DNA from: Desulfuromonadales bacterium
GTDB taxonomy: Bacteria > Desulfobacterota > Desulfuromonadia > Desulfuromonadales > Geopsychrobacteraceae
Length of the DNA stretch: 64,000 nt
Assembly: GCA_016931615.1 (NCBI GenBank)
Contig: JAFGEL010000006.1
Coordinates: forward strand, 1-64,000
Reading direction: 5' to 3'
The notes under the pieces: generated by a model
What the model saw: the letters and a program-made list of their open reading frames with translations, nothing else
Told to the model about the DNA's origin: nothing
The model's database searches: none
Made by a program: the position numbers and the translations under genes
In this document: positions 39,494-48,611 of the stretch, one piece after another
How positions within the stretch are numbered: the first letter of the stretch is position 1
How the letters are laid out: every line of letters begins with the position of its first letter

Positions 39494-40708
39494 TCAAGTC
39501 AGCATGCGAATCTGTGGAACGCGAAGAATCACCCAGAAGCTATAGAGCAACACAATCATTGCGTTCAACATCAGGGCCAATGGCTCGCCCCAGAATTCAG
39601 CTTCCCAGCCTATCAAGACAGAGCCAATCGGCGTCAGGCCAAAAATTCCAAACGAGTAAATGCTGACAACCCGCCCGCGATATTCGTCTGAAACGAGGGC
39701 TTGAAGTAGGGTGTTCAATAGATTGAAGGTGAACAGGTTGGCCCAACCGACACCGACCATAAACAAGAGTGACAGTGGCAGCACAGACATATTGGCAAAA
39801 CCCAGAAGCATCAATGGAAAAAGAATGGAGCCGATTGTCAGCATGTGACCCTTGAATTTGTGATGTCCCAATATCGCAATCATGAATGCTCCAGATATTG
39901 CGCCGAGTCCCCTGGCTGAAAACAACCAGCCGTTTGTCGTCGCATCCCCCTGCAGAACTCTGACCGCCCAGGCGGGAATGAGGGTCATATAAACTGTGCC
40001 AAACAGGCAAAAAATAACAACCAGGCTCAACAACGTGCGAATGACCTTGTGAGAACGAGCATAGTTCAGTCCCGCCCGGAAATCCGCTAAAGGGCTTGTT
40101 TTCTTCTCATGGGAAACAAAGGGTCTCAGATGCATAGCAAACAGAGCGATGATCACAGCGATAAAGCTTAGTCCATTGAGGGTGAAGCACCAGGCGGCCC
40201 CCAGAGACACGTAAACCAGCCCGGCAACAGCGGGTCCGATTAAAACTCCGAGATTGAAAAGCATCGAGTTGAACGAGATAGCGTTAGCCAGATCTTTGCG
40301 CTCGACCATTTCCAGAACGAAGGCTAGCCGGGCAGGGGCGTCAAATGCGTTGACTACTCCCAGCAACAAAGCCAGAATTAATATTTGCCAGGGCTGTACA
40401 ATTTTCAGGAAGGTCAGTGCTGCCAAAATAAGGGCCAGAAGCATCATTGACATCTGCGTAACAATGATCAGGTTGCGGCGTGATACCCGATCAGAATAAA
40501 CGCCACCGAAAAGCATCAATAGAAAGGAGGGTGCTCCCGTCGCGAAAGCAACGTACCCCAGATATGCTGAAGAATTCGTTAATTCAAAGACAAGAAAACC
40601 CTGAGCTGCTGTCTGCATCCAGGTTCCCACCAGAGAAACCAGTTGTCCCAGAAACCAGAGCCGGTAATTCCTATACCGAAGAGCAGAAAAAATATGCGAT
40701 AAATTCAT
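39494..40708 (-). CDS. MFS transporter
   Basis: 404 aa with about 12 membrane helices. Starts with FSALRYRNYRLWFLGQLVSLVGTWMQ; contains GVYSDRVSRRN (loop 2-3 MFS motif). Sequence type resembles the EntS/multidrug-exporter MFS group. Substrate unknown; last gene of the minus-strand run headed by the rraA-like gene, separated from the DUF6282 gene by 77 bp. Confidence 0.85.
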   Translation of the reverse strand: MNLSHIFSALRYRNYRLWFLGQLVSLVGTWMQTAAQGFLVFELTNSSAYLGYVAFATGAPSFLLMLFGGVYSDRVSRRNLIIVTQMSMMLLALILAALTFLKIVQPWQILILALLLGVVNAFDAPARLAFVLEMVERKDLANAISFNSMLFNLGVLIGPAVAGLVYVSLGAAWCFTLNGLSFIAVIIALFAMHLRPFVSHEKKTSPLADFRAGLNYARSHKVIRTLLSLVVIFCLFGTVYMTLIPAWAVRVLQGDATTNGWLFSARGLGAISGAFMIAILGHHKFKGHMLTIGSILFPLMLLGFANMSVLPLSLLFMVGVGWANLFTFNLLNTLLQALVSDEYRGRVVSIYSFGIFGLTPIGSVLIGWEAEFWGEPLALMLNAMIVLLYSFWVILRVPQIRMLT

Positions 40709-40785
40709 GGCGTGTTGCTATCCTTTGCTCACCAGCAATGTCAGACAACAACCTGATGGATCAGATTCCGAAGGAATGTGCCGGG

Positions 40786-41679
40786 TCAGAGCCCCAACAG
40801 GTAGGCAGGATTCTGTTTAACCATGATTTCAATCTCTTGTGCGGAAAGTCCCAGATCAAGCAGCATGCTAATATATTTCTGCAATCCAAGCACAGGAGAA
40901 TCGTTGAAACTCTGGCCGAAGTCGGTCGCGATAATACTGTTCTCGACACCGGTTGCTCTGATTTGCTCAAGCAGTGCCGACGGAGCCAGATTATTGGGGG
41001 GAGCTACGGCAACCTGGTAAAAACAGCGCTCGAAGAAGGCTCCCTGCTTTGCCAGACGACGTTGCATATCCAATGGCATTCTGATTAACCGCGATTCTGG
41101 ATGGGTTAATAAAATCTTTTTGACTCCCCGTTGCCGCGCCAGCGGTACCAGCTTTTCGCATTCCACAGCGGAAATATGTCCGCTACCGAGGACGACGTCG
41201 TATTTGGCAACCAGATCCAAAACATCATACAGCTCCGGGAACGGTTTTCCGTCAGCATCGAAGATGGCAACAGCACGACTGCAGTCCTGATTATGCAGCA
41301 GGGCCTGATTGACAGCCGACATGGTCGGCATCCAGATTTCTCTGGCCTTCAGGCGCAGTTCGGTTTCAACGGCATGGGGATTGAGGCCGCCGGCGCTCTG
41401 GTTCAGGACCAGACCGCCCAGCACCTGGAAATGATCGTCCCCGACGGCCTCCTGAACCAGTTGGGCGCGGGAGGCTGTCGGGGTGACGTGACTTTTGACC
41501 AGAATAGCCTTCATTCCGGCCTGTTGAGCTTGTCGGGCCAGCTCAAGATCCGATCCGGCTCTGACAGTGATATCGGGGCTGCCGTGGATATGACTGTCAA
41601 CGGCTCCAGACATAAGCATTTTAATTTCGTCAGACAGAAATTCCACAGTCAATCCCCAAACCGCTCTCTGCGCTATCAA
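40786..41679 (-). CDS. DUF6282 family metal-dependent hydrolase
   Basis: 297 aa from the TTG at 41679; a GTG at 41646 after GGGGA gives 286 aa and is as likely. Metal-site motifs of the amidohydrolase/PHP type: VDSHIHGSPD (HxH), KSHVTPT, GSGHIS and IATDFGQ. The family has no known substrate; homologues sit next to hydroxyacid dehydrogenases and RraA-like genes, as here. Eleven bp after the dehydrogenase gene. Confidence 0.78.
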   Translation of the reverse strand: MIAQRAVWGLTVEFLSDEIKMLMSGAVDSHIHGSPDITVRAGSDLELARQAQQAGMKAILVKSHVTPTASRAQLVQEAVGDDHFQVLGGLVLNQSAGGLNPHAVETELRLKAREIWMPTMSAVNQALLHNQDCSRAVAIFDADGKPFPELYDVLDLVAKYDVVLGSGHISAVECEKLVPLARQRGVKKILLTHPESRLIRMPLDMQRRLAKQGAFFERCFYQVAVAPPNNLAPSALLEQIRATGVENSIIATDFGQSFNDSPVLGLQKYISMLLDLGLSAQEIEIMVKQNPAYLLGL

Positions 41680-41689
41680 CCTCTCGCAA

Positions 41690-42709
41690 CTAGGCAGTCT
41701 TCAACCAGGAAAAGGTCTTTTCCTGGTCTGCAAGTTGCTTTTTATTGACGACACGCACACTGTCGACACCCTCATTTTCCAGCACCTGAATGATTCCCAG
41801 CGCCGCATCAACACCAACCCGCGCCGCCGCTTCATCGGTGACACCGCCAACGTGGGGCGAAACAATCACGTTACCCAGCTTCCAGAAGGGATGATCCGCA
41901 GGAGGGGGCTCAACCGCAAAGGTATCCAGCCCGGCGGCGGCAATACGGCCATCGATTAACGCCTGTTCCAGTGCGACTTCATCGATCAGGCCACCGCGGG
42001 CCGTATTGATAATGATGGCGCCAGGCTTCATGAGGTTGATACGTGCTTCGTTGATCAGTTGGCGCGTCGCGTCCATCAAGGGACAGTGCAGGCTGACAAC
42101 ATCGGCCACCTTGAGCAGGTCTTCCACCTCAAGCTGACGGGTCACCCCCAGCTCTGCGAAGACGTCATCGGGGACGAAGGGGTCGTAGGCATGCACCTGC
42201 ATCTCGAAGCCTTTGGCAATTTTTCCCATGTGCTTGGCGATGGTGCCGAAACCGACCAGTCCCAGGTTTTTTCCGGAGACTTCAGTAGCGGAAAACTGCG
42301 GCTTGATCCAGCGGCCTTCACGCAGGCTGGAGTCAAGAAGCAGGGACTGTTTGAAAGCCATCAGCATCAGCGTGATCCCGTGCTCGGCCACCGATTTGGA
42401 GTTGGCCCCAACCGCATTGATGACAACAATTCCCCTGGCGGAAGCGGTCGGGATATCGATATTGTCGACGCCGACACCGTGCTTCGACAGCACCTGAAGC
42501 GAGGGGCAGGCGTTGATGACATCCTCGTTAATCTGCCCCATCCGCACTAGAATACCGCGGGGATCGTATTTGGAGACGATCTTGATCATCTCTTCCGGCG
42601 GCGTGTAAGGTGGGACATAGACCGCCTCGTAGCCACGCTCATTGATAACCTTGGTTGCGGCCGGATGCAGTTCCGGGCCGGTCACCAGAATGGTATGATT
42701 GCGACTCAC
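41690..42709 (-). CDS. D-2-hydroxyacid dehydrogenase (phosphoglycerate dehydrogenase-like)
   Basis: 339 aa. NAD-binding GFGTIAKHMG, substrate-site SKHGVGVDNID, and catalytic Arg (NTARGGLID), Glu (DTFAVEPP) and His (SPHVGG). Oxidises a D-2-hydroxyacid to the 2-oxoacid, or the reverse. No ACT domain, so a catabolic role is more likely than serine synthesis. Start overlaps the rraA-like stop by 4 bp. Confidence 0.9.
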   Translation of the reverse strand: MSRNHTILVTGPELHPAATKVINERGYEAVYVPPYTPPEEMIKIVSKYDPRGILVRMGQINEDVINACPSLQVLSKHGVGVDNIDIPTASARGIVVINAVGANSKSVAEHGITLMLMAFKQSLLLDSSLREGRWIKPQFSATEVSGKNLGLVGFGTIAKHMGKIAKGFEMQVHAYDPFVPDDVFAELGVTRQLEVEDLLKVADVVSLHCPLMDATRQLINEARINLMKPGAIIINTARGGLIDEVALEQALIDGRIAAAGLDTFAVEPPPADHPFWKLGNVIVSPHVGGVTDEAAARVGVDAALGIIQVLENEGVDSVRVVNKKQLADQEKTFSWLKTA

Positions 42710-43419
42710 AGTTCATCCCCCTCTGCCAGCACGCCGGCTTTGATCAGCGTCGGCACCAGCCAACTGGCGTTGAGCTTGTCAAGCGGGGCGGTCTTGATCT
42801 GCTCCATGCGCTTGTCCTCAGCGTCGACTTTGGCCTGGGCCCCTGCTTGGGCGATCTTGGCGTGGGCTGCGGGGATAACGATGATACCGTCAGCATCACC
42901 GATGACGATGTCTCCGGGGTTAACGGTCACGCCACCAACGGAAGTGGCCACGTTGACCTGACCAGGGCCCTCTTTACCGCCACCCATGGGGTTGATGCCG
43001 CGGGTAAAAATCGGCAGACCCGACGCGATCAGCTCGGCCTTGTCGCGGACAGCGCCATCCATGATGATGCCGCCCAGTTTTTTTCTGCAGGCAATGTTGC
43101 ACAGCAGATCGCCAAAGATACCGTTGCTCAAACTGCCGTGAGCATTAATGACCAGCACGTCACCTTCTTTGGCGATCGCCATGGCAGCGTGGATCATCAG
43201 ATTGTCGGCCGGATGGGTTTCTACGGTAATGGCACAACCGGAGAGCTTGACTTCAGGATTCAGAGGCTTGATTTCAGCATCCATAATCGCCCGGCGGCCG
43301 TAACCATCGCCGATCAGGGCGACAGGGTATTCAGCCAGCTTTTCGATATCGTCGCGGTTCGGACGTTCAATCTCTTTAACAATGCAAAACCCCGGTTTTC
43401 CGTAAACCTTCGCGCTCAT
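42706..43419 (-). CDS. RraA-like aldolase/decarboxylase (HMG aldolase family)
   Basis: 237 aa. RraA fold signatures: VALIGDGYGRRAI, MIHAAMAIAKEGDVLV, GGIIMDGAVRDKAEL (catalytic Arg-Asp) and GDIVIGDADGIIVIP. Characterised relatives cleave 4-hydroxy-4-methyl-2-oxoglutarate or decarboxylate oxaloacetate; some members are RNase E inhibitors. The catabolic neighbours favour aldolase or decarboxylase. First gene of its operon, 92 nt or so after a predicted transcription start. Confidence 0.85.
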   Translation of the reverse strand: MSAKVYGKPGFCIVKEIERPNRDDIEKLAEYPVALIGDGYGRRAIMDAEIKPLNPEVKLSGCAITVETHPADNLMIHAAMAIAKEGDVLVINAHGSLSNGIFGDLLCNIACRKKLGGIIMDGAVRDKAELIASGLPIFTRGINPMGGGKEGPGQVNVATSVGGVTVNPGDIVIGDADGIIVIPAAHAKIAQAGAQAKVDAEDKRMEQIKTAPLDKLNASWLVPTLIKAGVLAEGDEL

Positions 43420-43531
43420 GTTGACACTCCTTGTGACAGTAAGATGAGGTGAATATTCCGGCCATCAATCAGCAGGTTGACCTGAGACGGCTTGCAATAA
43501 TGATTTGACGTGTATTAAATATACGGACAAG

Positions 43532-43576
43532 CATTCTAAATTAAAAGCGATTAAAATTTACTTTAAATTCAGAATG
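43532..43576 (-). promoter_or_regulatory. LysR-type operator and promoter of the rraA-like operon (site 1)
   Basis: 45-bp imperfect palindrome: outer arms CATTCT (43532-43537) and AGAATG (43571-43576), 17 of 22 positions paired. Contains AAAAGCGATTAAAATTTA at 43543-43560, shared with sites 2 and 3. Reading toward rraA, AATCGC is followed by 23 nt and then the -10 hexamer TATATT (43518-43523, complement). Confidence 0.72.
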
Positions 43577-43708
43577 TCTAAACTTAAGCAGGGCTTCGAG
43601 ATAACAATAGGAGGGCTTAACGTGCGTAGCAAAAATGCCAACTCAATGCAGGTAAGACCACAGGGAAAGCCGTTTTTCTGCCCCAGGGTAGAGTCAATAA
43701 ATTTAAAT

Positions 43709-43735
43709 CCCCGCCAACCTGTACGATTGGCAGGG
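43709..43735 (-). terminator. Terminator after the SMP-30 gene
   Basis: Nine-bp stem (43709-43717 with 43727-43735, one G-T pair) with CCCTGCCAA / TTGGCGGGG on the minus strand, followed by the AT-rich ATTTAAATTTATT. Ends the TRAP/SMP-30 unit before the rraA operon promoter. The rest of 43577-43781 shows no gene. Confidence 0.65.
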
Positions 43736-43781
43736 ATAATGTTAACTCCATGGGCCTGCTTCAGTCCTGAAGAACCGGCTG

Positions 43782-44711
43782 TTATTGCCCCATGGCCCTG
43801 GAGAACATCTGCTTGCCGGGTATATCCATGTCAACTCTGAGGATCGAACCCGTGTCAGATTCGGTAATGAAGAGGGTTTGGTTGTTCTTGTCGCCAAAAG
43901 CGCAATTGGTGGTGCCCAGCCCTTTGGGAGCGCGGATGCCGTAAACCGGGCGGCCCAGTTCATCGAAAACCCAGACCGTACCAAGCCCGGCATGACAGAC
44001 AAACAGCCGCCCCGCCTCATCCAGCGACAACCCGTCCGGGCCTGACCGCCCGCCGGACAGCTGGATATAAAGACCAACTTTGCTGGTCAAACCCGCCTTG
44101 CCCAAAGGCACCCGCCAGATGGCATTGGCTCTGGTCATGGCCACGTAGAGGTTTTTTTCTTCGATATCCAGCACCAGGCCATTGGGGCTGACGCCGCAAC
44201 TGATCAGGCAATCCAGTTGGTCGGTCTCTGCCTGCCAACGATAAACCCGGCCGCTGGCATCGTGCAGACCGGTCTGGCCCTGATCCGTGAAGTACAGGGC
44301 ACCATCGGCGCCGAAATGAAGATCGTTACACCCTTTGAAGCTCTCTGAATTGATCCCTTTCAGAACGGGTCGGATGTCCCCCGTTTCCGGGTTCAGCAGC
44401 ATGATGCCGTTCTTGTAGTCGGCAATGAAGATACGACCATCTTCATGGATCTTGAGACCGTTCGGCCAGCCGTCATATTCGCAGATCAGGCTGAATTCAC
44501 CCTGTGGGCTGATCTTGAAGATGCGTCCAAATGGAATATCAACCACATAGAGGTTGCCCTGCTTGTCAAAGGAAGGGCCCTCCAGAAAGCTGTCAACGCC
44601 GGTCCGGTTGAATCGGGACCATTCATTGTCTACGCCGGGGCGCCTGAACTCATCCGGCAGGCGGCTGAAGACTTCGGCGTTGATCATTTCAGGTGGGGGA
44701 TACAAAGACAT
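43782..44711 (-). CDS. SMP-30/gluconolactonase/LRE family protein
   Basis: 309 aa from the ATG at 44711, 8 bp after GAGG. Six-bladed beta-propeller pattern: EGPSFDKQGNLYVVDIPFGR, WPNGLKIHEDGRIFIAD, CNDLHFGADGALYFTD, SPNGLVLD and GPDGLSLDEAGRLFV, with the Glu/Asn/Asp metal ligands of SMP-30 lactonases. Probably hydrolyses a sugar-acid or hydroxyacid lactone. Ten bp after the TRAP permease gene, same operon. Confidence 0.87.
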   Translation of the reverse strand: MSLYPPPEMINAEVFSRLPDEFRRPGVDNEWSRFNRTGVDSFLEGPSFDKQGNLYVVDIPFGRIFKISPQGEFSLICEYDGWPNGLKIHEDGRIFIADYKNGIMLLNPETGDIRPVLKGINSESFKGCNDLHFGADGALYFTDQGQTGLHDASGRVYRWQAETDQLDCLISCGVSPNGLVLDIEEKNLYVAMTRANAIWRVPLGKAGLTSKVGLYIQLSGGRSGPDGLSLDEAGRLFVCHAGLGTVWVFDELGRPVYGIRAPKGLGTTNCAFGDKNNQTLFITESDTGSILRVDMDIPGKQMFSRAMGQ

Positions 44712-44721
44712 AGTCAATACC

Positions 44722-46017
44722 TCAATTTGTCATCAGACTCGGGAACCAGAGCGCCAGGTCGGGGAAAAAGATCAGCAAAAAGACAAAGCCGACAATAATC
44801 AGATAGAAGGGCAGGATTCCTAACACCACCTCTTCTATCGACAACTCGTCCCAGGTACTGGCGACAACGAACAGGATGACACCCAGCGGTGGGGTCAGCT
44901 GTCCCAGTTCAACCAGAATGACGATATAGACTCCAAACCAGATCGGGTCGATGCCGTAAGCAACCAGGGTAGGGTAGAGGATCGGCACGGTAATGGCGAT
45001 CATCCCCAGCCCTTCCATGAAGCAGCCCAGCACGCCGTAGAAAACCAGGGCGCCGAAAAGGAACTGGTACTGTGACAGTCCCAGCGTCTGGAACCAGTCG
45101 ACCAGGTCTTCACCAACACCGGAACGGGCGGTGGCATAGGCAAAAATCATCGAGATGAAGACGATAAACAGCACGTTACCACTGAGGATCAGGGTCCTGC
45201 GCAGCGCGGTCTTCATAATCTCAATCGAGAAGCTCTTGTACATTTTGGCAATGATGATCGCACCGAACGTTCCAATGGCTCCGGCCTCGGTCGGGGTCGC
45301 GATGCCACCATAGATGCTTCCAAGCACAACAAAAATAAGAATCATCAGCGGTAGCACATCAAACAGACAGCGACTGTAATTGATCTTTTCATCCTTGCCG
45401 ATCGTCTGCGCCGGAACCAGCTGCGGCTGCAGCGTCGCCCGGACTCCGATATAGACCATATAAAACAGCATCAGGGTGATGCCCGGCACAACTCCTGCCA
45501 TGAACAACTGGGCGATGGAGGTGTCGGTAAACATGGAATAGACGATAAACGTAATGCTCGGTGGAATCAAAATCCCCAAGGTGCCACCAGCCGCCAGTGA
45601 ACCAGCGGACAGCTTGCGGTTGTAGCCCTGTGCGCCCAGTTCCGGCAGAGCAACTGTTCCCATCGCAGCTGCCGTCGGCGCGCTGCCGCCGGAGACGGCT
45701 GCAAACAGACCGCAACCGACAATATTGGTGTGCAGCAGGCCACCGGGCAGCCTGCGGATCAGCGGTGAGATTCCGTTGTAAAGGCGGGTACTCAGACCAC
45801 TGCCCAGCAGGATCTCGGCCATCAGCACGAACAACGGAATAGCCGATAGGGTATAACTTTGTGCAGACCCCCAGCTGACGATCCCCAGCGCCTTGAAACC
45901 GTTCACTCCCTGAATCAGGTAGACATACAGGACCGCGGAGACACCGACGGCCATCTGCACCCAGAGGCCGCTGAAGATCAAGGCGATGAGAAGGCCCATA
46001 ACAATGACGATTTCCAC
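44722..46017 (-). CDS. dctM: TRAP transporter large permease subunit
   Basis: 431 aa, about 12 membrane helices, GTG start. DctM signatures: SAIPLFVLMAEIL, GGSAPTAAAMGTVALPEL, GGTLGILIPPSI and GIATPTEAGAIG. Na+-coupled importer using a periplasmic binding protein. Its start overlaps the dctQ stop by 1 bp (TAGTG). The matching binding-protein gene is broken by an insertion element. Confidence 0.93.
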   Translation of the reverse strand: MEIVIVMGLLIALIFSGLWVQMAVGVSAVLYVYLIQGVNGFKALGIVSWGSAQSYTLSAIPLFVLMAEILLGSGLSTRLYNGISPLIRRLPGGLLHTNIVGCGLFAAVSGGSAPTAAAMGTVALPELGAQGYNRKLSAGSLAAGGTLGILIPPSITFIVYSMFTDTSIAQLFMAGVVPGITLMLFYMVYIGVRATLQPQLVPAQTIGKDEKINYSRCLFDVLPLMILIFVVLGSIYGGIATPTEAGAIGTFGAIIIAKMYKSFSIEIMKTALRRTLILSGNVLFIVFISMIFAYATARSGVGEDLVDWFQTLGLSQYQFLFGALVFYGVLGCFMEGLGMIAITVPILYPTLVAYGIDPIWFGVYIVILVELGQLTPPLGVILFVVASTWDELSIEEVVLGILPFYLIIVGFVFLLIFFPDLALWFPSLMTN

Positions 46018-46547
46018 TATGATGTCTCCTCGACGCTGCTAGTGGGTTTTGCAGTGAATCTTTTGTAGACAAAATACAGAATGAAGATCGACAGGACGAT
46101 CAGGCCGATGGGGATCAGCAGCTGTGGTAGATAGAGCGGTATCTCCAGTTTGGACTGCGACACCGTCCCGCGGCGGTACGAGCTTGAAATCAGGAAAAAG
46201 GCATAGCGGATCAGAATAAAGCACAGCCCCAGCGACAGGAGCGAGTGGAAAAGATCCAGTGCTTTACGCCCCTTTTCGGGAAGGTTCTTGTAGAAGAACT
46301 CCACCTTGAACAGAGACTGGTGCATGAAGGTGACACAGACGCCGAAAAAAGTCACCGTTACCACCAGAAAGGAGACAAGCTCGTCAACATAACCGAAAGA
46401 AAACCCGGTTGTCGAACGCATCAGAACTTCGACAACGACCAGAACAACCATGGCAATGACGGCCCAGGAAGCGACCGCTTCAACGACCTTGTACAGCTTT
46501 TTGATAACCCCTCCCTCAAGGAGGGAGGGGCAGTTATCAACGGACAT
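46017..46547 (-). CDS. dctQ: TRAP transporter small permease subunit
   Basis: 176 aa, four membrane helices with WAVIAMVVLVVVEVLMRSTTGFSFGYVDELVSF typical of DctQ (first and second segments). The first 13 codons from the ATG at 46547 coincide with a strong hairpin and look unlike family N-termini; a start nearer IKKLYKVVEA would fit the family better, but no standard start codon is there. Twenty-three bp after the binding-protein fragment. Confidence 0.88.
   Translation of the reverse strand: MSVDNCPSLLEGGVIKKLYKVVEAVASWAVIAMVVLVVVEVLMRSTTGFSFGYVDELVSFLVVTVTFFGVCVTFMHQSLFKVEFFYKNLPEKGRKALDLFHSLLSLGLCFILIRYAFFLISSSYRRGTVSQSKLEIPLYLPQLLIPIGLIVLSIFILYFVYKRFTAKPTSSVEETS
46501..46538 (-). promoter_or_regulatory. 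GC-rich hairpin at the dctP-dctQ junction
   Basis: Inverted repeat: GATAAC with GTTATC outside and CCCCTCCCT with AGGGAGGGG inside, around a 5-base loop. It lies at the 5' end of dctQ on the mRNA. Such hairpins between a binding-protein gene and its permease genes can lower permease expression; role here inferred. Confidence 0.45.
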
Positions 46548-46570
46548 AGAAATATCCTCTTGATGCCAGG

Positions 46571-47086
46571 TTACTTGCCGATAGCGGCGCGGACAGCAGC
46601 CAGAGCTTCCTTCGCTTTCGGGCCTTGGCCTTCAGCCCACTTTTCCCACTCCGGAGCCATCGCTTTTTGAGCAGCAGCAACGTCAGCAGCATCAGATTCG
46701 ATAATCTTCATCCCTTTACCGCTCTGAAATTCCATCTGCTTCTTCTCGTCGCTGACGAAGTTCGCTGAGATTTCTGGACCAGCGGCAGCGAAGGCGTCAA
46801 CCAGAATCTTCTGGTTCTCGGCCGAAAGGCTCTCAAAAGCAGCGCGGTTGGCGATGATGACCGAGCTACCATAGTTCAGCGCCAGACGATAGTTGGTCTG
46901 CAGGAACTCATGCCATTTTTTGGCGCCACCGGCGCTGGCAGTGACAACACCGTTAACAACGCCACGCTGCAGCGCCTGGGGAACTTCCGAGCCACCCATG
47001 GAGACAGCAGAACCACCGAAGTGCTCGATGAAAGCAGCTTGTGTTTTGGTCGCACGAATTTTTTTGCCGAAAAGGTCTTTAGACAT
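46571..47086 (-). pseudogene. dctP: TRAP solute-binding protein DctP, C-terminal part (split by IS)
   Basis: 171-codon open frame with KDLFGKKIRATKTQ, GGSEVPQALQRGVVNGVVTA and a C-terminal helical region, the second half of a TRAP binding protein. Native gene sequence ends at 47080; the first two codons of the open frame (MS) come from the insertion element. It lacks a signal peptide and so could not work alone. Confidence 0.88.
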
Positions 47087-47186
47087 AATGTCTGTCAGTA
47101 GAAAGTAAGCGACCCGCCCCTTGTAAACGTGGATTATGCTGGGAATGGAAATTCACCACACAGAGCCATAAACAAGGAGGCAGGTC

Positions 47187-48305
47187 ATGAAGAAGAATAT
47201 CACATTTGTCGGGTTGGATGTCCATAAGGATAGCATTGATGTTGCTCTTGCTGATGCAGGCCGCGACGGAGACATTCGCTTTTATGGGACGATTGGTGGC
47301 GATTTTGAGTCGTTGCATAAGGTTATCCGTAAACTGCAAAGTAAGGGGGTTGAACTTCGATTTGCTTATGAAGCCGGGCCCTGCGGTTACGACATCTACC
47401 GCTCTCTGACAAAGCAGGGCTTCGACTGTATTATTGTTGCTCCCTCCAAGATTCCACGCAAGAGCGGCGACCGGATAAAAAATGACCGCCGCGATGCATT
47501 GAATCTAGCTCGATTGCATTGCTCGGGAGATTTGACGGCAGTCTACGTTCCGACGACAGAAGATGAAGCCATGCGGGATCTGACCCGGGCGCGAGAAGAC
47601 ACTGTCAAGGCGTTGCGGATTTCACGCCAAGTTCTGTTGGCCTTTTTGCTCCGGCATGGACACCGTTACAGTGGCCGATCCTATTGGACCAAGGCCCACA
47701 AGAATTGGATCGCCGATATCAAGATGCCACATCGGGCACAGCAGATTGCCCTGCAAGAATATGTGCATGCAGTTCAGGAGCAACTTGAGCGGGCCGACCG
47801 TCTCACTCGGCAGATTCAGGAACTTTTGCCGCACTGGTCGCAAGCTCCTTTGGCCACCGCACTGCAGGCCCTTCGCGGGGTTTCTCTGATCGTTGCGGTC
47901 ACGACAGTTGCTGAGCTTGGTGACCTGACCCGGTTTGAATCGGCAAAGCAGTTGATGGCATATCTAGGCCTTGTGCCCAGCGAACATTCCAGTGGTGGTA
48001 CGACCAGGCGTGGTGGCATCACTAAAACCGGAAATGGTCACGTCCGGCGAGCTCTCACAGAGGCGGCCCACACATACTGTCACCCTGCTCGGGAAAGCCG
48101 GATTCTGCTTGCTCGACTGGAGGGTTTGCCCCCTGAAGTTAGGCAGATTGCCTGGAAGGCACAGGTCAGACTCTGTGGCCGATTCAGAGCGTTGTTGGCA
48201 CGAGGCAAGAACAAAAAAACTGTTATCACCGCAACCGCCCGTGAAATTTCAGCATTTATGTGGGCCATCGCTCACGCAATGAGCCCAACACGGGTTCAAC
48301 AGTAA
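47187..48305 (+). CDS. IS110-family (IS1111 group) transposase
   Basis: 372 aa. N-terminal RuvC-like DEDD domain: D11 (GLDVHK), E62 (YEAGPCGYD), D100 and D103 (KNDRRDA). C-terminal Transposase_20 domain with ALRGVSLIVAVTTVAELGD and YLGLVPSEHSSGG (catalytic Ser region). AAGGAGG ribosome-binding site. Full length, no frameshift, so possibly active. Confidence 0.95.
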   Translation: MKKNITFVGLDVHKDSIDVALADAGRDGDIRFYGTIGGDFESLHKVIRKLQSKGVELRFAYEAGPCGYDIYRSLTKQGFDCIIVAPSKIPRKSGDRIKNDRRDALNLARLHCSGDLTAVYVPTTEDEAMRDLTRAREDTVKALRISRQVLLAFLLRHGHRYSGRSYWTKAHKNWIADIKMPHRAQQIALQEYVHAVQEQLERADRLTRQIQELLPHWSQAPLATALQALRGVSLIVAVTTVAELGDLTRFESAKQLMAYLGLVPSEHSSGGTTRRGGITKTGNGHVRRALTEAAHTYCHPARESRILLARLEGLPPEVRQIAWKAQVRLCGRFRALLARGKNKKTVITATAREISAFMWAIAHAMSPTRVQQ

Positions 48306-48611
48306 CCGAAAACATAGCGACAGATTAAGGAGGCTGCTTATCCAAATTTAACAAAGATCCCAAGACAGAGTCAGAGGCGCGATCACGTTCAGGAGAACCC
48401 TCGAAAACCCTATGGAATAAGGCTGAGGCCGAACTTCCGCTTTTAGAGAGAGGCAGCTCCGCGACGAAGCCAAGTCATGCGGTAATCAACCCGCGTATAT
48501 CAGAGTGATCAAACGTCGCCATTGGATCCCGCCTCTGCCTGTGTCTTGTGATGCATATTGAATAACAAACCCCTTAAACCAAGGGAACGGCCACTTATTT
48601 TCTTATTGACG
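48306..48611 (+). ncRNA. Possible guide (bridge/seek) RNA region of the IS
   Basis: 306-bp non-coding stretch between the transposase stop and the right inverted repeat. IS1111-group elements encode their target-guiding RNA at this end. No promoter or boundaries can be fixed by eye. Short matches to the dctP target exist (TTTAG at 48442-48446; CCGCT just before it matches the other strand) but are short enough to be chance. Confidence 0.45.

Noticed and set aside
43505-43840. 111-codon plus-strand frame between rraA and the SMP-30 gene
   Set aside because: It covers the operator, a terminator and the 3' end of the SMP-30 gene; low-complexity start, no family.
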